Source: Cornus controversa (taxonomy: Eukaryota > Streptophyta > Magnoliopsida > Cornales > Cornaceae). From it: a stretch of DNA of 64,000 nucleotides. Positions 23,842 to 35,339 of the stretch are shown one piece after another (position 1 is the first letter of the stretch; every line of letters starts with the position of its first letter). The notes under the pieces were generated by a model. That model was not told the origin of the DNA. It made no database searches and worked only from the letters and a program-made list of their open reading frames with translations. A program made the translations under genes and the position numbers. The stretch is taken from contig CM048847.1 in assembly GCA_026545225.1 (NCBI GenBank), positions 11,278,501-11,342,500 of the forward strand, written 5' to 3'.

Positions 23842-25226
23842 CGCTGTCACGCCCCAGAATCCGGACCGCCGGGACTCCCCCGGATCGACCCCAAATCCTG
23901 AGTGTGAACCCATTCACTCAGCCCCATGAACAATCTCAATTCCACTCATGCGATAGTATCCATTCCCGATACCATGCCATAACGCCCCGATTTGCCCACT
24001 CCCGGAAGACCGAAAGTTAACTGTCCATTTAAACCCAGTGAACCCTCATTACACTCATTTTCAATGGAAGCTTTACTTAATTGTTGCATATAAATTCACA
24101 CAACACTACCTCAACCAATTCCCATGGGCCCTAGATCAAATCATACACCTTAGTGGCAATTTACTTGGACACACCTTTGAGAATCACTCACTTTCGAGCC
24201 TCAAAACTTTTTGTGTTTCGAATCTAAAACTAAAACTTACACCATTGGATAGAGAATTTAAAAATACTCAAGTTCAAAAAAAATCACGCTCAATTCCGAT
24301 CTAGAATGAGGAAATTACGTCGAAATGAAGTTTTCTAAAAAAAGCTGTGAATAGTAATCTCGATTGATCGAGATGGGATCTCGATTGATCGAGATAAAAT
24401 CTTGATTAATCGAAATTCTAGAGAGATTTTCACCCTTTCGGGACCCCAGACCTGCAATATCTCGATTGATCGAAAATGGGACTTCGATTGATCAAAATTC
24501 CTCTTTTCTGGACTCTAAAAATCACCATAAATCATCACCCCTTCGATCAATCGAAATGGGGACTTCGATTGATCAAAATGGGCATCTCAATTGATCGAGA
24601 TTAAATCTCAATTGATCAAAATGCACCTCCTGGGACTTCCAACAACCCTATATATGATCCATTTGAACTCAAATCTCAACCAAACCACCTTGGATCATTC
24701 ATAAAACATATAAATCATCCCCCAATGGTATAATATCATGCTCACACATCAACCTACACATTTGAATCTCAAATCTTGTATAATCATAGAAAACGCATCC
24801 TAAATTCTCAATGCACATAAAATTCAAGTGCATAAACCATCCTCATTTTCCAAAGATCATATTCATCAACTCATACATACAACCTAACTCACACATCGAA
24901 ATCCTACAACCGTGATTCCAATATAAATCCACTCTTCAAAACCTTCATATCCAAGAGTTCAAGATATAAAAGACAAAAAGGATACATTCATCCATTTAAG
25001 CTCTAAATTCATATAAAATCCATGAAACCATACACATAAGGATTCAAATGAATATACAAGTTACATATATCGTGAATGTAACTATAAATCAACATAATCC
25101 ACATGCCACATGCCGGCATGGATAGCCAAAAACATAGTCCATACATATATTTCAAAGATCCCCAAAATGCACCAAAATGCTCCAAGTAAGGAAGCAAACT
25201 CTTTTCATCCATTCTCGGCTTCTTAC

Positions 25227-25901
25227 CTGAAAAAAAATGTTTGGGGGAGCGGGGTGAGCAACACTGCGGCTCAGTAGGAATGCCCCTCCCTTCCTAGGTG
25301 CCGACCCGACACCGACCTACATGTCCCTCACTACATGGCATGTAAAATGCTTTCATGCACACGACAACATACAATTCAAGTATGGATGCACTCATTCATA
25401 TATCATGCTTTTCAATGCATATCATTGCTATAACAAGCCTAGCATGCATTCTAACATTCAAAACAACACATGGTCACATATATGTCATAAGGCATGCATA
25501 TCACTCTTATATGCCTACAAACCACAACCTAGCATATTTTGATCATGCTTCAACAATGCACACACCTGCTATAAAATAACCTAGCATGCATTCAACATTT
25601 ATACACACACACAACCAACATATAACCATATGATTGCACCCCAAAATACACATAACCTACATATGCATATAATACACAATATAGCTAATCATGCTCTCAT
25701 TTTGCACACTTTGCACATATTGAACCCACACATCATATATTCATCAAGATGGATCTATCTAGCGTGCATAATCACAAGGGAAGAGGAAATATAAAAATTC
25801 AGCCCCTTGCCCATCTCTCTCACATACAAACTCAACCGAAAACCTCTCTGAACCTCCCAAAACCCTAGAATCGACAACTAGAAGAGAAGAAACACCCCTA
25901 C
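25227..25901 (-). promoter_or_regulatory. putative leader intron inside the LTR
   Basis: On the minus strand TCTTGAG|GTAGGGGTG opens and CATTTTTTTTCAG closes a 675-bp segment. The same boundaries sit at matching places in the LTRs at 41411, 46125 and 61384 (see findings). Splicing is inferred, not seen. Confidence 0.45.
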
Positions 25902-26143
25902 CTCAAGATTGAAGACCTTACAAGCACTTATCAAAATTTCTAACAGGTTCTACCTTGCCAAAACACGAGTTTGTTCAGTTCAAACCGAAGCCTTAGCCGT
26001 CCCCTACACACTTTCCTTCTTCGGCGAATCACAAATCCAAGCCGAATGCACCCGAAAGATAGAGAGAAGGTGGAGGGATGAAGTGGAAGAGATTTAGAGA
26101 GAGAGAGATCCGTAAGAAATGGCTGAGATATCTCAGCCCTAGA

Positions 26144-26151
26144 TATTTATA
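26144..26151 (-). promoter_or_regulatory. LTR TATA box
   Basis: TATAAATA on the minus strand, followed by the perfect palindrome at 26138-26121. The plus-strand relative has the same TATAAATA at 61762. Confidence 0.6.
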
Positions 26152-26530
26152 ATATCTGGGGTGCCAAATGACCAAAACGCCCCCAAGTCACTTAACATAC
26201 CTTCCCGGGCTCCTTTTTCGATTTCAAAAACTTCTACGGCCTCGAAATCGCTTCCTTAATTCATTAAAAATTTTGTTATACTCAAAATCAAAAATAATTA
26301 TTTTTCAAAAATTTTTCAGATTTTCGGGCCCACGTGGACCGCATCCCGAGCCTCTGTTTGACCAAAAAGTCAAACTTCTCCAAATTTTCTGAAAACTTCC
26401 AAAAACCTCATAACATGTTTCCAAACATGTTTTTCACTCTCGAAACATCCAAAACATCATTCGAAATGCATTTATAGCGAAAATGATGAAAATTTTTGAA
26501 AACCGGTCAAATTTAGTTCCGGTCTCTACA

Positions 26531-28200
26531 AATATGATGGATATCTTTTGCATCTAAAAATGATTCCAGCAAATGTATTTCAGTATATTACATCAGTTAA
26601 TGCTGAATTGAAACTAAAATAGAGACTGAATCTCTATTTCAGACCTTGAACCTCACTTTTGGTCATATTTTGCTGTCAAAATGAACATTAAGGTAAAAAT
26701 CTATTTCGAATATGTTCTGGGTAGCAGATTAAGGTTCCTACATTTGTATTCTATTAAATTAACATTGATAATGATGAGTTGGAGTTAAATTAGAGGTTGC
26801 CCTACATTGTCTATCACTGAAACCTTTTCTATGTACATTTGTGTAGATGTTGTAAAGAATTTAGACCACTGTCCATTCAGATTTTGGTGTGATGCACTAC
26901 TGAATTGTTCAAATAATGCTTTGTTTATGATTTTGAAAATTTTTGAATGTCAATTTACTTTGAAGCAAATTAGATTAGGTTTATAACATTTCTCTCAAAG
27001 GGTGCAACTTATTACTATTCATTATGTTGTAACAAGTGTTCAGAAAATTTCTAATGTGAGCATATTGCCTTCTGGATTGATTAAGTGTTCCTTGTAAGTG
27101 CATCTAAGTCTGCATCATGCATTATTGTCTTAATTGAATTGATTTATATAGCTACCACAAATTACTGAACACCTGTTGCCTAAATTTGTCTATAATCTGT
27201 TGGCAAAAGTCATAGGAAATGAAGTTTCATGTTAGACCAATTCTGGGCTGTTACATATAATTCCTGCAAGTATATTTTATCTATTTAAATTTGTTTGTGA
27301 ACTGTTTAAAGTGGTTTGAAAAAAGTATTGACATATGCACCCCTAAAACCTATATTTAGGTATACATACACTGTCAAAATATTATTCTACAACAAAGTGA
27401 TGCTTGTGATATATATGTGTGCTTGAACAAGTTTTTAAATCATATCATAACTCTATTTGTGTTGTCAAATTGCCTCATCTGTCACTGGACCAACATCTAG
27501 AATCTGCACTATTTTTATTATAGTTGGTGATAGAGCTATTGACTTTAATATTGAAATTTGTTTTGAGGCTCCAACTTCCATTATTGGTGAACATGTTCTT
27601 AAAGGCCCATTAAGTCTACTTTTGCTCATGGTTCTTAGAATTTAAAGTTCTATTAATTTATGATCATCTAAAGCGTTGATGAGTCAGGCCTTGTGTGAAA
27701 ACCCTTAATGTGTGATTTTAGCAGTTGTATTTGAGCTAGAAGAGCTCAGTTATGGAGCTAGAGGGACTTCTTTGTAGCCGCATCAAAGAATTAATTACTG
27801 TACCTTAAGAACTTTGCATGAACAGTGGTTGTCAAGCCTACTTTGCTCTTGTAAAGCCCCTACGTATCACTGGGAGTTTGTTCCAAGTGATTAATTAGTC
27901 CATATTAGGTTGATATGATGGATATCTTATAGTTTTGAATCTAAAAATGATTCTAGCAAATGTATTTTAGTATATTACATCAATTAATGCTGAATTGAAA
28001 CTGAAATAGAGACCGAATCACTATTTCAGACCTTGAACCTCACTTTTGGTCACTCTATTACTATTCATTATCCTTGTCACAAGTGTTAAGAAAATGTCTA
28101 ATGTGAGCATATTGCCTTCTGGATTGATGAAGTGTTCCTTGCAAGTGTATTGAGGTTCAGAACTTAAGGAATTAAAGTAGCCTTTTAATGATCTATTCAT
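26531..28200. other. intron DNA of the TnpA-like gene with internal duplication
   Basis: Right half of copy A (26531 to about 27110) and all of copy B (27681-28170) of a duplicated segment. Copy B lacks about 360 bp present in copy A near 26680-27000. No coding content. Confidence 0.7.
27681..28170. repeat. intron duplication, copy B, with empty insertion site
   Basis: Homologous to 16241-16607 joined to 26531-27110. The site matching the Gypsy insertion reads GGTTGATATGATGGATATCT (27908-27927), uninterrupted. Confidence 0.88.
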
Positions 28201-29369
28201 CTCCAGAAATGAACCTTCCTAGCTCAAATCAAAATATAATATGGGGAAACAAGTTGTAGATATGATTTAAGCACAAAATAGAGTTGTACCAGCTTCAATA
28301 TGCATGCTTTAGCATAATAGAGCTCAATATAAACATTACAACCTAGTCATAGTAAGAAAATGAACTCAAATGGACCTGATTTGTTCATATTTAAGGCACA
28401 TAAGCTGACAGAGATGTTAATTGCATTGTTCATGTTTAAGGCACATAAACTGATAGAGATGCTAATTGTAGTTAACAAATCAAGAATGATTCAATACCTT
28501 TATAAGAGTCCACATACGATCTTTCATATCATCAGTCAAGTTTGACCAATGATGTAGAGTGACTGGCACAACCTCCCTTCCGATAACCCCTAACCCAGAC
28601 TGAAATTGTGGAGCTTCTTCCCCTATTGGTGCCCCATATTCATCAAATGTGATCTCAATTGGTGTCGTCCTACCTTTTCCAATGTTCTCCAATTTTGCCT
28701 TGCCTTTACCCTTTCTTTTACATGACTCCGTTGTGGTCTCATTGGGATGAGGGCTACCACCTACAACAATGTCAGGTGAAACACCACCAACTCCTCTTAT
28801 TTGTTCACCCAATGGTGTGCTCGGGGAATTAGATCCCCTCTCAGATATTTGTAGCAGTTCATTTCCTTGACGTGCTGCTATAGCAATATCAGATACACGC
28901 TCCTTTCGTTGTCTTTTACTAGCTTGGAAAGTCATAGTGATGCTTCCTATATTAACTACTATAGCCTCCTTTGTTTCCTACACAAAAGAACTTGGGATCC
29001 TAACCTGCTAATTGTTGGATTTCCTATACAAATAAATAAATAAAATTAGTGTGAAGACTTGGGAGAATAAAATGCATCAGTAACATATTATTTCCATTAA
29101 GAGAGATGTTGAATATAACAAATTTCAAGGTAGAAAATAAAACGAAGGTACAAAAGAAACTGATTTCTAGAAAAGATGAGCAAAGTTCAGTATTCAAATA
29201 ACCACTTACTAACAAATAATACAAGGGAAAACCAAGTAATAAAATAGGGTAAAACACAAAATAATTTTCTAGTTTAGAACAACATAAAGAATAAATTTAG
29301 CTAATACATATGTAGGCTTTTCTTTCTAGAGGAGGCTTAGCACAAGGTCATATATGTGCACAAAGTCAT

Positions 29370-29371
<2 letters not shown>

Positions 29372-29404
<33 letters not shown>
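29372..29404. repeat. AC microsatellite
   Basis: About 16 AC units. Confidence 0.95.
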
Positions 29405-29406
<2 letters not shown>

Positions 29407-29525
29407 ACAGAACATTGAGTCTTGATGCAAATATTAATTATTTTTTCTAATTGACTTGTAGCAAAAATCTAAAAATGAGTACAATAAATAAAATTTATTA
29501 GTAATAACTTCAAGTTCCTATGAAC

Positions 29526-32500
29526 CTACACTGTCATGCCCTCACAATTCAATCGTACATAGGATTCATCCTCATCGCCAACATTGTAGTCAAGTCTCGA
29601 TGTATCTAATGGTGTTGAGAGTGAAAAAGTATTGTCTTCAAAAGTCTCAAGCTCTTGTGAACCTCTTGGTGGTGCTTTGAGTACAACATACCAATTTGAT
29701 GTTTCATTATCCCTAGAATAGAATACTTGTTTCACTTGTGATGCAAGAATAAACGGATCCCTTTCAAATTGACTTTGACCTTCATGAAGGTTGACCAATG
29801 TAAGTCAATCTTTGATTTTGATCCCATTCCTGATGTTTGCCTAGTCACAATGAAATACTGGAATTTTAAAGTCATGGTAGTCTAACAAAATTATATCCCT
29901 TATAACCCCGTAGTAAGTTATTTTTTCAACTACTTGACTTGTATCTCTTGCATTAGATCGACATATGGTTTGTGCTTCAATAGCAACACCACTATTTTGC
30001 ATGGTTCTATCAATTTCCTTTGTGTGAAATCGAAGTCCATTGATAATGTATCCTGCATGTGAAATTACATTCACTCTAGGACCATATCCACACCACTTCA
30101 GTGTATTCGACATATTCCTTACATTCGTTGTGACTTCATTAGCAAACCATGTACAGAAAGTCTCCATATGCCTCTTTTGTAACGCATTGTGATTCCTTGC
30201 AAGATGGTTATCCTGAAGCTTAAGCTCCTTCAAATGCATTCTGGTGTTAAAATTACATTAGAATCAATTTTGTTATATAAATAATAATAAATATCTTTTA
30301 TATTGCACTTACTCTATATAAGGTTCCACTTCTACATGATTGAACAAAACATAACGATGAGCAATGTCCAACATTTCAGTGGGCATTGTTTTTACAATTC
30401 CTTTCAAAATCGGACGCTCTTCTATTATGGTTTCATCTTCAAATTCTTCATTTCGAGTGGGTCGAACACCTACATCAGCAGATTGTTTTATGTATTCACT
30501 GCAAAAGCTAATGCACTCTTCGGCTATATACCTTTCTGCTATACATCCTTCAGGTTTTGCTCGATTCCTAACATAACCTTTCAAAACCTTCATATTCCTA
30601 AAGTAGAAGAATTATTGAAATCTAAACCATAAAACCTAAGGGATAACAAAAGTCAAACATGAAGATAAATAAATACCTCTCGAAGGGGTATATCCAACGA
30701 AATTGTAAAGGTCCACATAGAAGAGTTTCTCGTGCGATGTGAATGGTTAAGTGAACCATAATGTCAAAGAATGATGGAGGAAAGAACCTTTCAAAGATGC
30801 ACAAAGTCTCGGCAATATCATTTTCAAGTCTTTCCAATGAGTTTCTATCAACCACTCTTTGACATATTTCACTCTTTGGGTAGTATTCCACGTAATGCAA
30901 CTGGTAACAATTGTTGCATTAAAATGTGACAATCATGTGACTTGAGGCCTATAATTTTGCAATCATTTATCTGTATGCACTTTCCAATGTTGGAACGATA
31001 ACCATCAGGAAGTTTTATTTGTTGTAACCTATTGCAAAAAATTTTCTTCTCCATCTTAGATAATGTATGTGGTGCTGGTGGCAAGTAAGTTTTCTTCTCA
31101 GACGGACTTGGATGCAATTCATTCCTAATGCCCATTTCCTTCAAATCCATACGAGACTTGAGCCCATCCTTTGATTTTTCCTTCACATTCAAAAGAGTAC
31201 CAACTATACTCTCACACACATTCTTTTCAATGTGCATTACATCTAAATTATGCCGCACAAGTAATACCTAATATAAGAAAAAAAAGTATAATTTTATTAT
31301 TACATATAGGTGGCACTTTAGTTAATTAAATAAAAGGAAACAATTTCAAAATATCAAATTTCATTTTCTATAAGAAATCACTGATCTCCCAATATGGCAG
31401 CTAAAAAAAATGGATTTTTTCTTCCATGGCCAAGTTGAAGGTTTCTTTCTCCTCTCTTCATTCTTCTTTTTTCTTTTTGATAAGTTCGTTGTACCTTTAC
31501 TCTTTCCCTAATCATTCTTAAAGTCCTTGATAATATGAAAAACTTCTGAACCAGACAATAGTTTTGGTCTCCCCCCATGTTCCTCATTTCCATCAAACCA
31601 CGCTTTTTTCTTTTTGAATGGGTGATTGTGTTGAAGAAATCTTCGATGGCCTGTGAAGCAAAATTTTTGACTACTTGTCAACCATTGTGAATATGTGTCA
31701 CGGTAACAAATCGTACAAGCCAATTCACCTTTTGTTGATTGACCAGATACATTTCCTAAAGCTGGATAATCATTTATTGTCCACATCATCACTACCCTCA
31801 AATTAAACAATGACTTACTAAATGCATCATACATGTCTACACCATCACACCACAACTTCTTCAAATCATCTATAAGAGGTTCTAAGTACACATCTATGTC
31901 ATTACCTGGTTGCTTCGGCCCCGGAATTAGTAATGTTAGCATCATTCCCTCTTTAGACATGCATAACAATGGGGGGAGATTGTATACAACTAAAATCACT
32001 GGCCAACAACTATATCTGGAGCTAAGATCACCAAATGGATTAACACCATCTGTAGATAGTCCAAGTCTTAAATTTCGTGGATCTGATGCGAAATCGGGCC
32101 ACTTTCTATCTATTGTAACCCATGCAAGAGAATCTACTGGATGTCTCATCTTTCTATCTTGACTTTTGTTATATAAATGCCATCGTAATTGCTCTGCCAT
32201 TTTAATTGACCTAAACATTCTCCTAAATCTTGGAATTATCGGAAAGTACCACAAGACCTTGACCGGAACATTCTTTTGAATCTTTTTAGTGCGTTCATTG
32301 ACTTTCCAACGCGACTGCCCACATTTGGGGCATGTATCCATATGCTCTTTTTCATTTCTAAACAAACAACAATCATTAATACATGTGTGTATTTTCTTAT
32401 ACCCCAAATCAAATACCTTAAATAATTTCTTTACTTCATAAACATTCTGGGAAAGTTTGTTATCTTATGGAAGCATGCCACGAATAATTTCAAGAAGTTC

Positions 32501-33105
32501 GTCAAAGCCATTGTCAGATAGATTATGTGCAGCTTTGTGCTTACATAGCGAAACAATTGCAGACATCACTGTATAGCTTGTGCACTCAGGATATAAAGGA
32601 GTTTTAGCAAGTTTTAATGATTTTGTGAACTCTGTTTCTCTTGTCTCATAAGTAGGCTCCATGACATCATCATTTTCACCCTCAAAATACACATCCCTGT
32701 ACATCCTATACATATCTGACATTTCCACATCATCATAAGCATCATCATCAGTATCACCCTCTTGTTGCGTAGATGAAATTGGATCTTCCCCGTGAAGAAC
32801 CCACACAGTGTATGAAGGATCCATTTCATTTATCACCAAGTGCTCATAAACTGTATCACAGTGTTGGTGACATCCATTTGCACAACGTTTGCAAGGACAT
32901 ATTATCTTATCTGGATTCCCTGCGTTTGCTTTTGCCATATCGTGCTTTTGACATTCCGTGCTCCATTCAAATAATTCTCGGAAACTTTACAAATAAAAAC
33001 TCAAACTTTTATATGCTCCAACAATGAGTGCACAATGTATAAAAATTATGTATATAATTCTTTAGTTAAAATTGACCTGTTAAAGTGAATCCAGTCTTTA
33101 TCCAT
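29526..33105 (-). pseudogene. TNP2-type CACTA transposase, disabled
   Basis: Predicted exons: 33105-33077 (MDKDWIHFN), 32984 to about 31390, 31267-30677, 30597-30313 and 30240-29526, all with GT-AG limits. Domains in order: N-terminal transposase-associated domain (IICPCKRC.NGC, YTVWVLHGE); Transposase_21 core (CPKCGQSRWK, DPRNLRLGLSTDGVNPFG, LTLLIPGPKQPGNDIDVYLE, MWTINDYPALGN); HNLDVMHIEKNVCESIVGTL; DUF4218 (FFPPSFFDIMVHL, then VLKGYVRNRAKPEGCIAERY); DUF4216 (GYIINGLRFHTKE, GVIRDIILLDYH). This protein cuts and joins the element ends. Breaks: TAA at 32467-32465 after RGMLP, TAG near 31533, a frame shift near FFxLPYW (about 31400), another near 30885, and TAG/TGA within 29841-29803. It is therefore a pseudogene, upstream of the TnpA-like gene on the same strand. 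Confidence 0.93.
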
Positions 33106-33809
33106 TGTTCGATCTTTTTGCTTGATTGTTAGATACGTTCAAACTTTTTTCATAACTTGGTATGTTAGAATCATCAATTTCAATTTGCTAACATTAGAAG
33201 AAGTTACTCTAATTTAAAGACCAAGGCACGTGGCATGAAAAGATAATTTCACCATGTGGAGTAAGGTAAAGTTAATCTAAAGTGAACTCTCTTTATAGAT
33301 CCTCTACGACTTAATATTGAGGAGATTTTTAATGCTTTTTATAGGTAAGCAATGATGTTATATTTCTCCAAAATTTTAGCAAAATGTTATAAATCCTTAC
33401 TTGGGCATACCACAAGGATAATTGCCCACACCAAGGAAACCCACTAAATTAAAACCAACCTGATTAGATAATCAGTTACCATCAAACAAGCTGCTACGCA
33501 TGGGTTGATTTTTAATCTACTTGATAATAACATTAGGCCAATATAGTGGCATCCCAAACTGTCTAGAAAGAACTTCATCAAAGCAAAAAAAAATAAAAAC
33601 TCAAGAATATCAATATATAAATTCCTTGGACACTTGTTATTTTGGATCCTTCAAATTCAAACCCTACCAACATGGAATGCTAGGAGGGACAGACTAGAGA
33701 CAGATTTAACCTTTCACATTATCTTACACATCACTTTACCATTAAACCAAGCAATGGCCCCTCATTGTATATTATAGATTTAAAAATATCTGTAAGGGTA
33801 GATAACAAC
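33106..33809. other. upstream of transposase gene, no gene seen
   Basis: AT-rich; would hold the transposase promoter on the minus strand. No clear TATA element chosen. Confidence 0.35.
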
Positions 33810-34561
<752 letters not shown>

Positions 34562-34682
34562 CTACGCATTTTGATATTTATTCCAAGATATATCTTTATC
34601 AATATTTCCACACAGGATTTTGTAATTAGCATCTTCTAATAATTGCTCAAACCATGCTAATTTTGGGGAAAATAATTGTGGA
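34562..34682 (-). pseudogene. possible captured exon, unrecognised
   Basis: After a TTTTGCAG acceptor on the minus strand there are about 39 open codons including PKLAWFEQLLEDANYKILCG then NIDKDISWNKYQ, ending TAG at 34562. The composition looks protein-like and its surroundings hold other captured exons, but I do not recognise it. It could be chance. Confidence 0.25.
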
Positions 34683-35020
34683 CTGCAAAAGAAATCTATA
34701 TGCTTTCTACCCACAAAAAATCAAAATTAAAATCAAAATCAAAATCAAACACCCATGTGTTAATGCAAATACAATTTTAAATGCAAAGCAACTGCTTGTA
34801 CAAGCAATGGAAGTAGAAAATAGCCAGTAATATTGCAGAGGACCAAAGATTAAAACAGTAACAATTAAAGGATGCTTTACAACTTAAAAGAAGCGACTCT
34901 AGAAAGAAGTAGATGGATTTATCTTTGTGATTTTAATCACTAGAACAGTAAAACATTTTTGGTTTGTTCCATAGCAGTCATTAAAAAATAATTCAGAAAC
35001 AGATGGTACGAAAGTTTAAT

Positions 35021-35069
35021 GGCTGACCCCATTTGTTTGGGATAAAGGCAAGGGTGATGATGATGATGG
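35021..35069 (+). mobile_element. 3' tail of a SINE/RTE-like non-LTR retroelement
   Basis: GGCTGACCCCATTTGTTTGG followed by GATAAAGGCAAGGG and a (GATGAT)n tail. Plant SINE and RTE-type LINE 3' ends often read GACCCCATTTAGTGGGATAAGGC plus a simple repeat. The 5' limit is not visible. Confidence 0.45.
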
Positions 35070-35319
35070 TCCTAGAGTTTAAGGACTTATACCAACAAAA
35101 AATATAAGAGGCAACGCAGTAGTAAAAATTAGGTATTTCAGCAATGGAAACTACTAACCACCAACCAGTTCACAAAGAATAGTCTTTAAACGCTAAGGTA
35201 CAAGGTTCTTGCTTGCAATCTGCACCTAATGAAACATATCCTCAAAAGTCTTACCAAGCAATCAAAGGGAGTTTCGTTTGGGTCTTGGATAAAAGGATAA
35301 AATGGTGTTTTCCACCCAT

Positions 35320-35335
35320 ATATATATATATATAT
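35320..35335. repeat. TA microsatellite
   Basis: Short TA run. Confidence 0.7.
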
Positions 35336-35339
35336 GTTA

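Larger units (their letters stand above)
16608..26530 (-). mobile_element. complete gag-only Gypsy element (TR-GAG type)
   Basis: Flanked by AATAT on both sides (16603-16607, 26531-26535), the 5-bp duplication of LTR elements. 5' LTR 26530-23845 (2686 bp), PBS, 4.55 kb internal part, PPT, 3' LTR 19291-16608 (2684 bp). LTRs start TGTAGAGACCGG and end GGGGCGTGACA; the outermost base of the 3' LTR is C to T changed. The only coding content is Gag (23456-22311); no protease, RT, RNase H, integrase or chromodomain is seen. It must use enzymes from an autonomous partner. The similar LTR lengths and high identity make it the youngest clear insertion here. The related duplicated segment at 27681-28170 lacks it and serves as an empty site. 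Confidence 0.95.
23845..26530 (-). repeat. 5' LTR of the gag-only element
   Basis: TGTAGAGACCGGAACTAAAT to GGATTCTGGGGCGTGACA on the minus strand. Leader exon-like part about 26118-25902, donor-like GT at 25901, acceptor-like CAG ending 25227, palindrome cluster 24357-24622. Confidence 0.95.
11204..28935 (-). pseudogene. Transposase_24 / TnpA-like CACTA gene, split by a Gypsy insertion
   Basis: Exons inferred from homology and GT-AG sites: 28935-28498 (MTFQASKRQRKERVS..., ending ...DRMWTLIK), 15817-15601 (KFVISDCYKKEIL, MDKKWREHKSK, MDEWKKFVQYICSEEFE), 15526-15434 (HTMPHTTSRKSFARVREEM), 15312-15205 (DEISRVDVWIKAHERKDGR), 15119-14829 (coiled-coil-like KEQTKR.EAHMKEITQLKEQ) and a last exon about 11505-11204 (VVALGEVDSTDPTTFVDSI...SVAWPSKFV). 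The order and motifs are those of the second gene of plant En/Spm elements, whose product binds subterminal repeats. Defects: a one-base frame shift at a T9 run (15723-15731) and an in-frame TAA in the 15119 exon. The first intron is over 12 kb because it holds the 9.9 kb Gypsy element; the last holds captured host exons. Exon limits are predictions. Confidence 0.8.

Noticed and set aside
31833..32162. 109-codon plus-strand open frame
   Set aside because: Antisense shadow of the TNP2 transposase exon, which has clear domain matches on the minus strand.
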